64,000 nucleotides of DNA from Darksidea phi (GCA_030770425.1 JASJFT010000197.1:1-64000); one strand, 5' to 3'. Positions 35,179 through 46,663 are shown, counted from the stretch's first letter. The notes: generated by a model not told the origin, from the sequence alone. A program made the numbers and translations.

Positions 35179-37082
35179 TCAAAAGATTTTACCGATTGCT
35201 CCGAGAAGGCCCCTCTTTTTCCTGCGGGGCGCAGTAACAAGCTCGCTCTTGCCCAACAAGTCAGATACACACTGAATATTTGTGGGCTGCTTGACGCTGC
35301 GGGAAGAGTAGCTCCACCTGCCCTCAGCAGTCTTAGTCATGGCAAGGGTAGTGGCACCGTTGTTGAGGAGGAGAGACATCTTCTTGTTGTCACCGTTGAC
35401 AACGTTAGATGAGCATGTCACACCGATAGTTCCGGACTGGCTGGAGATCCAGGAGTATGTGTTGACGGTGACAACATCAAGAGCCGTGGGGCTGACCTTG
35501 ACGGTGACATTGGCCTTGCTGGTCTTGGTGGAATCAGACTTGAGGCTAACGGTGACCTCGAAGACAAAGGAAGTCTCAGCTGTGACCTTGGGCGCGTTGA
35601 AGGTAGCAGTCGCGGCCGCAGCGTTTACCAGACTGACTGTAGGGGACGCGGGAGAAGTCTTGTTCCAAGCGTAAACGAGATCGCTGTTAGCGATGTTCGT
35701 GTTGTTGTTCGATGCCTTCAGAAGAATAGCGGCGCCACCACGTTGTGTGGCAGCGATGGGAGCGGCAAAAGCAACTGGTGATGCGGTCGGGTCGACTGGG
35801 CCACTGCAAGTCTTTGAGGGCGCTGGCGGGTCGGCACCAGGGAAGGGCGATAGGGGGCCGTATCGCTGGTCGTCAAGATAATCTCCTTGCACGAGGCCAC
35901 GGATGTCCTGGAAGCGGAATGGAGGCGGCTCTGTGCCGGGAACATCGACTTCGGGCTGAATCCACTCGGTTACAGGGATGACGTACTGCCCAGCTTTGAT
36001 ACCATCCTTGGTTTCGATGACTGGGTTGTTGGCTGTGACCATGTACTCGCGAGTGTACGGCGTCTGGACGTTGGTGATTCGGGCTTCCCATTTGCAACGG
36101 TCATCACCACGCTTGGGCGTAGCACTGCCAATTTGCCGTAAAACTTCTTCCCCTGTGCATGGGTCGACATCAATGGCGGAGATGGTGACCGAAGCGCCGC
36201 TGCAGCTGGAGAGAAAGCCAATAAATCTAGAGTCCGCAACTTCGACGTTGGCGGCAGAGTCGCTGACACCGACGATGGCCTCCTCTACGAAGATGTAGTT
36301 AGGGACGGTGTCGGAAGCCGAGGTCGTCACCTGTACGTTGGTGGCCGCCATCTCATAGACTTGAATCTCGCCACCACTCTTGACACCGGTGTAAGTCATG
36401 AAGTCGCCTACGCGGATAGGTACCATTGCCAATGGGTCAGGGGCCGCGAAGTTTGTTGCACCAGTAGGCCGATTCGATGCTGGGCACTTGGGATCGTCGT
36501 CCGAACGTGGTAGACACATAGGAAATCCAGAGAACGCGGTGATGCTAGGGTTTTCATCGTCGACCGGGAAGAAGGGAGCATTATTTGAAGGTTTCCCGAA
36601 CACTCCGTTAGGGTCGCTGAGGCGTAGCGTTGGGCCACCACGAATCTTCATGGTGTCGGTAGTGAGGGACTCGATATATCCAGTGCCAACCCTCAAACTG
36701 AGTCCAGGAGACATGATAATTTGTCCAGCCCTTGCTTCACCATTGACGACGTTGCCGAAGACTGTGACCTCATAGCCATCTGATCCCGACCCGCAAAGCT
36801 TGGAGAATGGAGCCCACACTACTGGGAACTGGACGAGGAGGTTCTTTGGAGCTTTGATGGTCCATCCGTCAACAATGATGGATCCTCCAGCATTGTAGTC
36901 ACCACCGGCGTCCACTGAACATCTACCAGTATGTTAGCGATGTTTAATACATGTGTCTTAAAGCAAGCATACCCATCAAGTGTACCAGTAACTGTAAGTG
37001 GGATGATGTTCGGAATGGGAGTTCCAGCAAAACCAAGTGTGGCTAGCGAGAGAAGCGACGTGATCTGTAGAAGACGAGCCAT
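35179..37082 (-). CDS. Secreted protein of unknown function with Ig-like C-terminal region
   Basis: Predicted extracellular protein of 617 aa. Exons are 36973-37082 and 35179-36922 (50-nt intron, GCTAAC branch site). Residues 1-19 are a signal peptide (ARLLQITSLLSLATLGFAG). The middle contains Cys pairs and beta-strand-like patterns without a family I recognise (VTVFGNVVNGEARAG, FMTYTGVKSGGEIQVYEMA, CTGEEVLRQIGSATPKRG). From about residue 420 two segments look like PKD/Ig-type beta sandwiches (SDLVYAWNKTSPASP, TSFVFEVTVSLKSDS, TVNTYSWISSQSGTIGVTC). Several NxT/S sites (NNNTN, WNKTS, ANVT) are possible glycosylation sites. The C-terminus is short and basic (RRKKRG). It has no GPI signal, so the protein is probably secreted or wall-associated. 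The function is unknown. Confidence 0.85.
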
Positions 37083-37148
37083 TGCGAATGAGCGAGTGCA
37101 ATGTTGAGATGAGTGCGTACTGAATACGAAGAGGGTGAAGGAGCGAAG

Positions 37149-37159
37149 ATTATATATAC
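37149..37159 (-). promoter_or_regulatory. TATA-like box upstream of the secreted-protein gene
   Basis: The string TTATATATACG lies about 67-77 bp upstream of the ATG at 37082, a usual position for a core promoter in fungi. A TATA box would suit a regulated secreted protein. Confidence 0.4.
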
Positions 37160-37836
37160 GTTTCTCAGGCTACAGCCTAGGCACTCTCTACGGGACTCTC
37201 TACGCTCGCGCACTTCGGCTATACGAAGCAGCTGGGGTAAATCCGACTACTTACCGAACCTAGAAGCACCTATTTCAAGTTGGAGCTTTCATAGCCGATC
37301 ATCGCTCTGGCCTGGAGTTTAGGTCCAGCATGCAGGGGCTCAAGCCATCAATACTCTCAAAAGCTTAGCGATCGCTTGACAAGTTGGTCACCCCAGAAAG
37401 AGGTATACCCAGCGGCGACGCCTAATTGAATAGTGCTAGGGAACAGCTTAGCATTGATGCGACGCTAGGATAAGCTTCCTTCGAGGAGGTCTTGACCGAC
37501 TCGGCCTCTGAGCATTGGTGGAAATAGTTCCAGATTGCTGGAATACCAGCAGCTGCCTGGTCCTAGGAAGCGGCTGAAGGGGCTAAGAAAATTGATATAT
37601 TCTGGTCCAATCTATGATGACAACTTGATCAGCTTTTACGAGAAAGCCATGAGTAGAGCTCTACTGAAATGTGGATATTATCAGCAAAGTTTTGATCTTT
37701 TTCAAACAGGGAGTGCAGCCTCTCCAAGATCTCCGGTCTGGAGAGAAAAGCGTGAATAGTGCCGGCTCCGCCGAAGGAGCGAAATAACGGCAGCATCGAA
37801 AACGCTGTCCATGTGCACTGACGGGCGGGATAGCTT

Positions 37837-37872
37837 CCGCACCCACGTCCGCACCTACATCCGCACCTACGC
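37837..37872. repeat. Three 12-bp tandem units
   Basis: Units CCGCACCCACGT, CCGCACCTACAT and CCGCACCTACGC follow directly on one another. Confidence 0.75.
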
Positions 37873-39229
37873 AATGAGGAAATACAGATGCAGGGAAGCT
37901 ATTTTTACCATTGTAGGGGTCTCTAGGTCCCGAGCATTGACCGCGGACAATAATGGCTGGAGAGTCACGAGGAGACTTCAAACTGCGCCAACCGAAGGAA
38001 AGGCGTGGGCGTATGGGATTGGCAGAATCAAGCGGAGTCGACGTGTTGCGGAGGTCCTAGAGCCGCTTCAGCTGAGTGGCTTTTCGAAGCTGCTTGGCGG
38101 AGCCACACTAAGTCGTGACTTTGGCAACGCTGCTTCTGTATCACTTGTTGATTCTGCACGCGAGAATTAAACGCTCGCACGAAAGAGTAATGTGCTGCAA
38201 GGCACATTATGGACTGGCCGATGATTCGTAGTATTGCCAGTGTGGGTAAGAAGTGAGAAGCAGAAGTCCTAGTTGGGAGCTGCCAAGGGCGGCACGCGTT
38301 AGTGCAGTACGGACTTCACGCCTCCGCCCCTTGAACACGAGCAACGAGGGAACTCCATGGTCTGCCCCTGCATTGTATGCATGTCTGTCTCACTTTTGCG
38401 TACATTTCTAACTAGCAAAGGGACTTGTCTGGCGCATAAGCGATGAGCGGGCTCGCAAAATTGTTTCCATTCCGCACTTGCAGAAACCCTTCACTCCGCA
38501 CTCACAGGAAGCCACAAGGATCGTATAGATATGCTTCATTTTCTGAGAATAGCGACGGGAATATTTCGGTACATGACTTTGATGTGGCAAGCATCTACAC
38601 ACTACAACCTGGTATAGTGGATGGAGGTCCCAATCAGGTCAGCCGAGGACATATTACCAGTCTACACATACATGCAATATGAATGGTCTGTTCCCGCCTA
38701 GAGGAGGACTGTGAGGCTCTCGATTTGATAGATGCAAACTATGACAGCCCTTTGACACTGCGTGGTTGTCTAGCAAGTTCAACATGTCAACTTTACAACT
38801 CTAGTCCTGTCCGCGATAACCTCACCGCTTGCGGCTAGCATTTATTAGGCAGGCATGTCTAGCAAATATTACGACGCTGCATGAGCGGACCGCGGCGGTA
38901 GGATTCCGCTGCTCATTTCTTCGCAAGTACTGAGCTAATCTGCTTTGTGTTGCCCAGAATACCATTGTAGAAGGTCCCAGAGTCGACCTGCGCGGGTCTT
39001 GACTAGCAGCAGCAGTAGTCTCCGTAAAACCGCCTTTTCTCCAGGCTGTCGGTATTGAAGTGGAGTAAGAATTGACTCAATGAGTCTGCTTCGAGTGCTG
39101 TGTATGAATCGCGAAACACTCCAAGCTTCGTCGATGTGATGTAACTACGACGGCGTTGGTTTCCATTAACTTTGTGTCTCACGGACATCCCTTCAGCCAG
39201 GGTACTTAGAAGTAGTGCTCCTAGTGCTA

Positions 39230-40788
39230 CTATGCTGCGAAAGCATAACTGCCAAGGAGTCGGTACACCTCCCAAGGCCCGGCTCTTGCGCCTCTTTTCG
39301 CCTTCCGCAATATTTCCACCACACTCTTCGCTTCCTTGATGCCAAAATGCTCGGCAATGCACTCCAACTGTCCTATTATCCATGTGCGAACCATGTCGGG
39401 ACACGCACGAGACCAGTACGCGGCGTATAGTGGGAATATCAGAACGTACGCGTCGAGGAAATGCGATATTGTATGGCTGTGCATCGAACCAGCATATGTG
39501 ACGGAACCATACGGTAACTTGTGTTGAGCCGCACCTTCGCAGTACGTCATTTGAGGAACAGAGGCGCATACTTCTTGGATCAGAAGCGCGACCGCGGCTG
39601 ACGTGCGCTCCGAGTCGAGACGAGAGTCTAGGCCGTCAAATGCGGACAAGAACTCTAGTATCTCTTCGCAAAGGAGGATCCGAATGACTCTTAAAGCGTT
39701 CCACCTCTGCGTGATCAAACGAGTACTATAGACATCGTAGAAGTCGTCTAGCACTCCGCCTCCCGTTTCCTTCGAAGATACGTGTCTCCTCTCATACGAC
39801 CAAACAGGCGGTGCCTCAAGAGATACCTGTTCGAGCTGCTTGTCAAGCTCTATGCATCTTTCAACTCGTTCTCGTAGCGTAAACACACCTTTTCCAGCGC
39901 CTGATGCAAGGTCAGTGACCTCTAGGACTAGTCCTGATGACTTCCATTTCGGATCCATGGTGTTTGTGTATTGTGCTATGTGCTCTCTAATTTCACGTAG
40001 CTCACAAGTAACAGGATCACCCTGACTGAGGTAAGAGATGGTCGCATTCAACGACAGCCTTTCCAGGACTCTCAACCCCGCAATATCGGTAAAGCGATCT
40101 AATCCTTTCAGCTTGACCAAAGCGAGCGCACCATCCACGTGAGCGCGCCTTGCTTCTTCACTCCCACTAGCTGGAGCTATGATCTTCTCAAAAAGGTCCA
40201 GAAGTAGAGCTGTCTCAAGTGTAGTCGACTCGTGGGCCGTTCTAGGGCACTGCAGCGCCGAGTTGATTCTTCTAAGGGCGGAGACATACTTTTGGCATCC
40301 AAGGTGCTGAGCCGACAGCGAGTTGACCTGATGTGAAAGGAAGGCGAGACTAACCGCATCAATGCTCAAAGTGAGATACTCTGGTGCGGTGCTCGAGTTG
40401 AAATAGGGGTATAGAAAGTCCCAGACCCGGCAGAAGTCCGCGATGTAATATCCGAAGAAGAGTTCTCTAGCCTGGACTAAGAGATTTAAAGGTAGATTCA
40501 CTAATCCAAAAGATATTTCGGGACGCTTGGAAGCGGTACTGGCTTTCTTGGAGGTAGTTTTTGAGTGGACGGCTTGTGTCTCGTCATTAATGCGCAAATT
40601 ATCTGTGTCGCGGTACCCAAAGCATCGGGCGTCGGCGCGGAGACAGCAACCACATGATGGACTTTTCAGATCACACTGATTTAAGTTAGCAACATCCGTC
40701 TTAGGATATTGGATGCGGTGCGCCATACGCGTAGCCTCCTCTTCCGGCATCTGTGGCAGGCCTTCGACGGCTTGCCGCGGAACACCAT
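39230..40788 (-). CDS. Zn2Cys6 transcription factor
   Basis: Fungal binuclear zinc-cluster regulator, 501 aa, from exons 40729-40788 and 39230-40675. The 53-nt intron (GCTAAC branch site) lies inside the zinc cluster and is essential. After splicing, the ligands are C11, C14, C21, C28, C31 and C38, a perfect Cx2Cx6Cx6Cx2Cx6C pattern (CHRCRKRRLRCDLKSPSCG). The rest is the fungal-specific regulatory region, all helical (RELFFGYYIADFCRVWDFL, TLETALLLDLFEKIIAP, AHVDGALALVKLKG, ISHFLDAYVLIFPLYAAYW). The start is the ATG at 40788, in a different frame from the long open frame that overlaps exon 1. It is divergent from a short-chain dehydrogenase 900 bp away; a regulatory link is possible but unproven. 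Confidence 0.9.
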
Positions 40789-40935
40789 GGCTTATACCCG
40801 CCTCATGCACGAGAGCGCTGTATCAGATTGCAGGGGTGTAGATGGATAGAGAGACGTGTTCTGGATACCTATGTATCTGAAGGTTGGAAGGGTGAGGCGA
40901 GGCAACCTCAGAGGTCAGCTAAACAAGTGGACGCG

Positions 40936-40968
40936 CTAACCTGATAGGGATACCATTTCGACGTGCAT
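40936..40968. repeat. 33-bp direct repeat, copy 1
   Basis: CTAACCT, five variable bases, then GGATACCATTTCGACGTGCA plus T. The second copy starts at 41067. The two differ only in the five-base spacer, 131 bp apart. Confidence 0.85.
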
Positions 40969-41066
40969 GGATTACAAATGACGCCCTGTATCTCTATCCC
41001 TCATAACACAAACATCAGCTGGGACCACTGTCAGAAACATGGAGATAAGTAGAACTGATGGTTGCA

Positions 41067-41099
41067 CTAACCTATTTAGGATACCATTTCGACGTGCAT
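41067..41099. repeat. 33-bp direct repeat, copy 2
   Basis: Second copy of the unit at 40936. It ends 22 bp before the inverted-repeat element. Confidence 0.85.
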
Positions 41100-41121
41100 A
41101 AAATACAGCCTGGCTTCTGCC

Positions 41122-41340
41122 ACGAAGGAGCTCGTATTTTCTGAAATCAAGCGTTACAACAAATATCCTTGCACTTCAACCCAACACGCGATAAAGATTA
41201 AGTTACAAACATAATATATGATGTTATATTATACTTGGAGAAGTTATACATAGAGTTTTATAAAACTATTGTAATATGGCTAGAGAAGTAGGTGTAATAA
41301 GGTTTAGTACTGACATAACTCAAAAAACGAGCTCCTTCGT
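41122..41340. mobile_element. Candidate short MITE with 14-bp perfect terminal inverted repeats
   Basis: ACGAAGGAGCTCGT at 41122-41135 and its reverse complement at 41327-41340 bracket about 190 bp of strongly AT-rich, non-coding sequence. The repeat extends imperfectly to about 23 bp. No target-site duplication is obvious. It is distinct from the foldback element at 23571. Confidence 0.5.
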
Positions 41341-41358
41341 ATACCCGAACGAATCTCC

Positions 41359-41406
41359 GTTTCGTGCGGACTTTACAAAAGAGTCTTCCACTATGAAAAT
41401 CCAAAC
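41359..41406. repeat. 48-bp dispersed repeat, copy 2
   Basis: Partner of 34934-34981. It lies 18 bp beyond the inverted-repeat element and about 280 bp upstream of the dehydrogenase start. Confidence 0.65.
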
Positions 41407-41540
41407 CAATACCCGGACGAATTCATGACAAAAACCATCGGAGTTAATTCTATTTCTCCAAACCGCTTTCTCAAACCTGATCATGTTACCATATACGGCA
41501 TGCGTTACGTGCATATCATATGATCCTCTATGACTGACGG

Positions 41541-41574
41541 ACCAATTCGCAACCTTCGGCAAAACGTATAAGTA
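41541..41574 (+). promoter_or_regulatory. CCAAT and TATA-like core promoter of the dehydrogenase gene
   Basis: ACCAAT at 41541-41546 and TATAAGTA at 41567-41574 lie about 115-150 bp upstream of the ATG at 41690, a plausible core promoter spacing. Confidence 0.4.
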
Positions 41575-41689
41575 CAGCTAAATCCTTGTGAGATATTTCT
41601 AATTCACTTCATCCACAACGCTCGACTTCATATCCCAAACTTAAGCTCGATTTCACTTCACTTCCTTAAAACGATACAGTGAAAAAACC

Positions 41690-42530
41690 ATGGCATTCCC
41701 ATACAAGCACATTCTCGTCATCGGCGCAACTTCCGGCATCGGAAAAGCCATGGCCGACCACTTCATCGCCCAAGGCCTCAAAGTAACAGCCGTCGGCCGC
41801 CGGAAAGAGCGTCTCGAAGCCTTCGTCTCAACGCATGGCCCCGAAAAGGCCTCCAGCATCGTCTTCGACATCTCCAAGCTTTTCGAAATCCCTGCCTTCG
41901 CTAAGAAGTAAGTCCCCGAGCGCAGCTTGAACACAGAGGCCTGATGTGAGCAGGACTCTAGCAGAGCATCCAACAATCGATGCTGTCTTCCTAAATGCCG
42001 GCATTCAAGGCCAGTATAATTTTACCGACCCTTCAACAATCGACCTGACGAAATTTAATAACGAAATCACCACAAACTTCACGTCCTTCGTTGCCTTGAC
42101 TCATGCCTTTCTTCCCCATCTCCTGGCACATTCATCCTCCTCCGCCCTCATCTTCACAGGCACGGCACTATCCCTTGTCCCTGCAGCCCCCTTTCCCGCC
42201 TACAGCGCCTCCAAAGCCGCTCTCGACGCCTTCATAGTCTGCATCCGGGATCAGTTGCGCGATACGCAAATCGGCGTGTATCACCTTAGCCCAGGCCCTG
42301 TACAGACGGAGATGCACGATGCTATACTAGGGCCGGGGAGTCGCAGTACTTTCGGTATGCCGGTCTCGGAATTTGTGGATGAGGCCTGGAGTGGGTTAAT
42401 TAAAGGGGAGAAAGATGTGTTCGTTGGACATGTCGGCGGCAGTACGAGAGAGCAATTCATGGAGATTGTAGAGAAGCGGGACGGGGCAATTGGAAGGCTG
42501 TCGGGGCTGTTGAGACAGTTCGGAATGTAA
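41690..42530 (+). CDS. Classical short-chain dehydrogenase/reductase
   Basis: NAD(P)-dependent oxidoreductase of the classical SDR fold, 264 aa, from exons 41690-41907 and 41954-42530 (46-nt intron). Motifs: the cofactor glycines GATSGIG at 12-18, a basic residue after strand 2 (VGRRKERL) favouring NADPH, NAG at 87-89, the serine region FTGTALS near 140-146, the catalytic pair Y156 and K160 in YSASK, and the PG motif (SPGPVQTEM). It resembles bacterial DltE-type and fungal uncharacterised SDRs; the substrate is unknown. It stands divergent to the Zn2Cys6 gene and has a CCAAT/TATA-like promoter. Confidence 0.9.
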
Positions 42531-42668
42531 GGGAAGATGGAGTTGCCATTTGAGTCGCTCATTTGTTGCAATGCAAGGAGATAAGCATTGATACGAATGG
42601 AGCCTATATGCTACATGTTTGTTGTTGTTATGCAGTTATCTTGACAGAGCGCTTTGTTGCGTACGATA

Positions 42669-44608
42669 TCACACCTCGACTTCGAGCTGCCATTCCGGTC
42701 GTCCCTCCCGCCATTCGTCGAATGCCACTGTCCCCTCCATCTCCCTCCCATCGCTCAGCTTCAGTCTAGGGAAGTGCTTGTTGTGCCAATCGTACACCTT
42801 GGGCTTATTCGCAAGCTCCTCGTTGACCATGACTACAGCACCAGAGTGCCACCCTGCTGCACTGACTCTCAGGGCAAAGTATGCACCCAGCCCATCTTCA
42901 CCTTTGTCCTTGTCCCATTCCCTTCCTTCTTGTTCAATCCACTCGCTGACCTCTCCCTGAACGCTGCGGTCAGAGTTGAACAGCTGTATTCTCTCCCTGG
43001 CCTCCTCTGGGTCCTTGCCACCGTTCATCAGAAATTTGAGCCATTCTCTTTGCTGCGATCGAAACCAAACTTGACGACCTTGAGTGAATGCGTGCGGAAG
43101 CAGGGTACCATTGCGATTGAAATCTTCGTAGACGATGCCACGGAGGCGTCCTTCTGGCTCGCCGTCGCAGCCTAAACCCAGGGCTCCGCATGATAGGAGC
43201 TCGGTACCGTAAGTGGTGATTTTGCCTGTTGAATGCAGAGCCAGAAAATGATAATCGCCGAATGCAACGGAGATCACATCGTTGTGCTGCAGCGCGGGTA
43301 TCAGTAAAAGGCCTCCAACCTCGGTCTGCTCAGAGTGCGTGTTCCGCAATCCCCAACACGAGTCTAGGTAGTCCTGATGGACAATAACCACTTCGCCGTT
43401 TTTGAAAATGGCGAAGCGTCGGAACGATCCCTGTACGTCTATGGCGGCTTCCTTTTCGTTTCGCAGCGCACGCAACTCAAGTATATCATCGACCTTATTC
43501 TTGCTGCCAAGTTGGCCGCAAAATACTTTGCCGATATCGGTGACAAAGACAACAAAGTTCTCCAAGATAATATAGTTAAGCACTACCCCCACTTCTTCAC
43601 CTAGTGCTTTGTTGTGGTCAGATTCTCGAGCGGCGCCTTTGATTCGCTGGTAACCAGTCTTGGGTACTTCGACATTGTCCAAGATCAGCATTGTATCAAG
43701 CTCTTTATCATTCCAGCCACGACGGGCTGGTTCCCATAGCACAATGCCCGTACCATAGATGTAAGCCGAACTACAGCTCCAGCCGGCGACCACTTGCTTG
43801 ATCCGACCGTAGAGTGACGGTGCCATGGCTGCAGGCTGGTTGGGGTGCGATTCCTTGATCTCGATGTCTGCGAAATGCATCTGCAGCGCTGGACTCTGAA
43901 CATTACCCCAGGACCATAACTTGCCGCTATCCGAGACTCCAAGTATATGCGATCTGCCAGCGGAGAACTGGCGAATAGCAGTCGTCGACTCATCGTATGC
44001 GGAGGAATGGTACGCAGGGGGAAACTGTAGGGTTTGAAGACGGCCTGTGCCGGGGGGAGTGTGCAAACTTTGTTGTCCATCGAGGACACCGACCGTGTGA
44101 AGTGTACCTTTAGAAGTGAGAACAGTTGTGGACCAGCCACTGTGGCCGTTAGCTTCCTGGACTTGACCCGTTGTGTGACTGATGCGTACTCGTTAAGGAA
44201 ATGTGCTCACCCGCATTGCAGATCTGCCACTACTCCAAGTTCTCGCGTCCGCTCCATTTCAGTTGGGAATGAGCAGTAAGATCTTAGTTGCGTCACGGGT
44301 CCAAGGTACGTATGGCCTAACCGGTAGTGCGTATTGTTTCCCCAGGTATACACGCGGGTCTGCGTTAGCAGGCGACGGTACATCTTCTGCCAGCGGATAC
44401 CATCATGCTGGACGACGGGCTGGTTCGGCACTCGAAATGTGCTACGTGTCGCATAGCTCCAGTACGCAGGGTCCAAACGAATCGAGGGTTGCTGGAACGT
44501 CTTGCAGGTGCTGCAGAGAGACAGGAAGCTCTTAGCATCCAGGTACGGGAATACAAGAACTAGGATGTCGAGTGGAAGCTCAGTGAGGTTGGTGACTCTG
44601 TCAGTCAT
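42669..44608 (-). CDS. SAF1: F-box and RCC1-repeat protein (SCF-associated factor 1 type)
   Basis: Substrate receptor of an SCF ubiquitin ligase. Yeast Saf1 recognises adenine deaminase Aah1 when cells enter quiescence. Two exons are read, 44211-44608 and 42669-44139 (71-nt intron), giving 622 aa. The F-box is at about residues 8-50 (LTELPLDILVLVFPYLD, FLSLCSTCKTF). RCC1-like beta-propeller blades follow (YTWGNNTHYRLGH, FSAGRSHILGVSDSGKLWSWG, VAFGDYHFLALHSTGKITTYG). The family's end pattern includes GWHSGAVVMVN. The intron joins LQCG to GWSTTVLTSKGTLHTVG, restoring a blade. It is 61 codons from the facing dehydrogenase stop, so the two 3' ends nearly meet. It pairs with Cul1, not with the Cul4 gene in this window. 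Confidence 0.9.
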
Positions 44609-45032
44609 GGTATGGGATAGCAGTTGAGTATGATGGCTGAAGGTTGCGGCTCGGAATGTTTGATGTCCAGCCGCTTTCCAAGGTTGCCTATGACGCAGGC
44701 GTTTGCTGGGTTTGCTTCGCAGTGGGGTATTCTTGGCGCGCTTAATCGAGGACGGCCTAGCTTAGGTCTGACTCAACATCGCGTTCACACCTCTCTATCA
44801 ATTTCTCTCGAGCTTTGAATGTCCAAAACTGACGACGCCCTGTGACGACGCCCATTGCTCTCGAATTTTGAAACTCAAAAAGAAGCCTATGTCTCTCTCG
44901 GCGGATTCTGAATCATCACGGAACTGTCCCCCCCGCTTTCGGCAACGATACGCACACTCCCAACTTCATTTATCTGCCTTGACGACTCAAGGTCGACATT
45001 GATCGCGAAACTTCGGGGGATTAGACCGCACC
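44609..45032. promoter_or_regulatory. Divergent promoter between SAF1 and GCD2
   Basis: 424 bp between two start codons on opposite strands. No specific motif identified. Confidence 0.4.
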
Positions 45033-46663
45033 ATGAGTGAGCCAGTCGTAGATGAAGCGGTACAGCCGCCTGCTATACCTGCAGAAGCTCCTAGTAATCC
45101 ACCAGCTCAAGCAAAGTATGACTCCAAGGATGTGGAACCCACGGAGGACGGCCCGACGAAAAAGATATCCCCGGCAGAATTGAAGAAGCAAAAGGCGGCA
45201 GAGAAGCAAGCACGAAGAGCGCAAGCGAAATCCGGTCCTGCGCCCAACCAGGGTGGTCCGCCTGTAAAAGACGGGCAAAAGCAGCAAAAGGACTCCAAGC
45301 AAGCATCAAAAGACGATAAATCAAGGCCTTTGCCACTTAGGAGGCAAGCATCCCAACCAAATACGCCAGCACCGCCACAGCCGAAGAAAGATGCGAAGAA
45401 GGACTTGAGACAGCTCGGCCTGTTCTTTGGTCACTTGTACAACCAACCCCGGCAGCATTCTATGGTTGGGGCTTCAAAAGATGTGCACCCCGCTGTTTTG
45501 GCTCTTGGTCTGCAGTACAGCAGTTACCTTATTTGCGGCAGCACTGCTCGTATGGTTGCTATGCTTTTGGCCTTTAAAGCCGTCATTGAGTCATACCAGA
45601 CACCAGTCGGTACAAGTCTGGCGCGCCATCTCACGAACCACCACCTCAGTCCGCAGATTGACTACCTGCGGAGCTGTCGGCCATTGAGCATCAGCATGGG
45701 AAACGCAATTCGGTGGCTGAAAGATAGTAAGTCTGCAATCATCCTATTGCTCTCCAGTCGACCTCTCTGCCCTGTCTCTTTATTAGCAAATACCCGAAAC
45801 TATCTGAAGATTATCCCTAGGGTGAAGGTCGCTGACCGTTTGTTGCAGTCATTATCAAAATCGATCCCTCAACTCCTGAAGCAGAAGCCAAGCGAAATCT
45901 CCTCGAGGAGATTGATATGTTCATCCGCGAGCGCGTCACAGCAGCTAACAAGCTGATCCGCGACACTGCTGCCCCCAAAATCGTAGACGGCGACGTTATT
46001 CTCACATACGCATCATCATCTATCGTCGAACAGACACTACTCCAGGCCCACAGAGCAGGTGTTTCCTTCTCTGTCATCGTGGTCGACTCAAAGCCTCTCT
46101 TCGAAGGCAAGACTCTCGCCCGCAAGCTAGCTAATCAGGGCCTTAACGTACGATATTACCTCATCACAGGAGCCTCACACGCAGTCAAGGGCGCGACGAA
46201 GGTCTTCCTAGGGGCGCATGCTATGATGTCGAACGGACGTCTTTACTCGCGCGTTGGCACAGCGCTCGTCTCCATGCTCGCCAACGCCCAATCGCTCCCA
46301 GTGCTCGTGCTATGTGAATCAGTCAAGTTCACTGAGAAAGTAGCTCTTGATTCCATCGTTGGAAACGAAGTCGCACCTCCAGACGAACTCCTCTCCGAAG
46401 CTGAGCGCACCAATCTCCTCCCTCTCCGCCCGCATCTACCAAAGACCGCGCCTAGATCCGAGGACAAAGCGGCCATCACCGAGGAAACCAAACCCGCAGC
46501 GCTAGATGTCCTAAAGTGGATTGAAGACGCGCAGAACTTACACCATCTACAAGTCTTGTACGACGTTACTCCGGCGGAATACATCAATATGGTCATAACA
46601 GAGTATGGCAGTTTACCGCCGAGCTCGGTGCCGGTTGTCCATCGACTGAGCACCAATACTTGA
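45033..46663 (+). CDS. GCD2: Translation initiation factor eIF2B subunit delta
   Basis: Regulatory subunit of the guanine-nucleotide exchange factor for eIF2, the control point of general translation and target of phosphorylated eIF2alpha. Two exons are read, 45033-45726 and 45849-46663. The 122-nt intron joins LKD to IIIKIDPSTPEAEAKR and gives 502 aa. Residues 1-125 are basic and low-complexity (KKISPAELKKQKAAEKQ), as in other delta subunits. The conserved Rossmann-like alpha/beta/delta domain follows (SMGNAIRWLKD, DVILTYASSSIVEQTLLQA, FSVIVVDSKPLFEGK, LITGASHAVKGATKVFLGA, VLVLCESVKFTEKV, LYDVTPAEYINMVITEYG). It ends at the usual place. Confidence 0.95.

Larger units (their letters stand above)
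37083..39229. other. Gene-poor stretch
   Basis: About 2.1 kb holding the promoter of the secreted-protein gene, a short tandem repeat at 37837-37872 and open frames of up to 120 codons without domains. Some may be decayed sequence. I recognise no gene. Confidence 0.45.
40789..41689. other. Repeat-bearing divergent intergenic region
   Basis: About 900 bp between the regulator and the dehydrogenase. It holds two 33-bp direct repeats, an AT-rich element with terminal inverted repeats, one copy of the 48-bp dispersed repeat, and CCAAT and TATA-like motifs near the dehydrogenase. Confidence 0.7.

Noticed and set aside
37535..38170. Open frames of 74 and 119 codons between the secreted protein and the Zn2Cys6 gene
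   Set aside because: No domain, no intron signals and irregular composition; at most decayed sequence.
34895..41689. Secreted protein, Zn2Cys6 regulator and dehydrogenase as a biosynthetic cluster
   Set aside because: No backbone synthase or terpene cyclase is present, and gene spacing is wide; adjacency alone is not enough.
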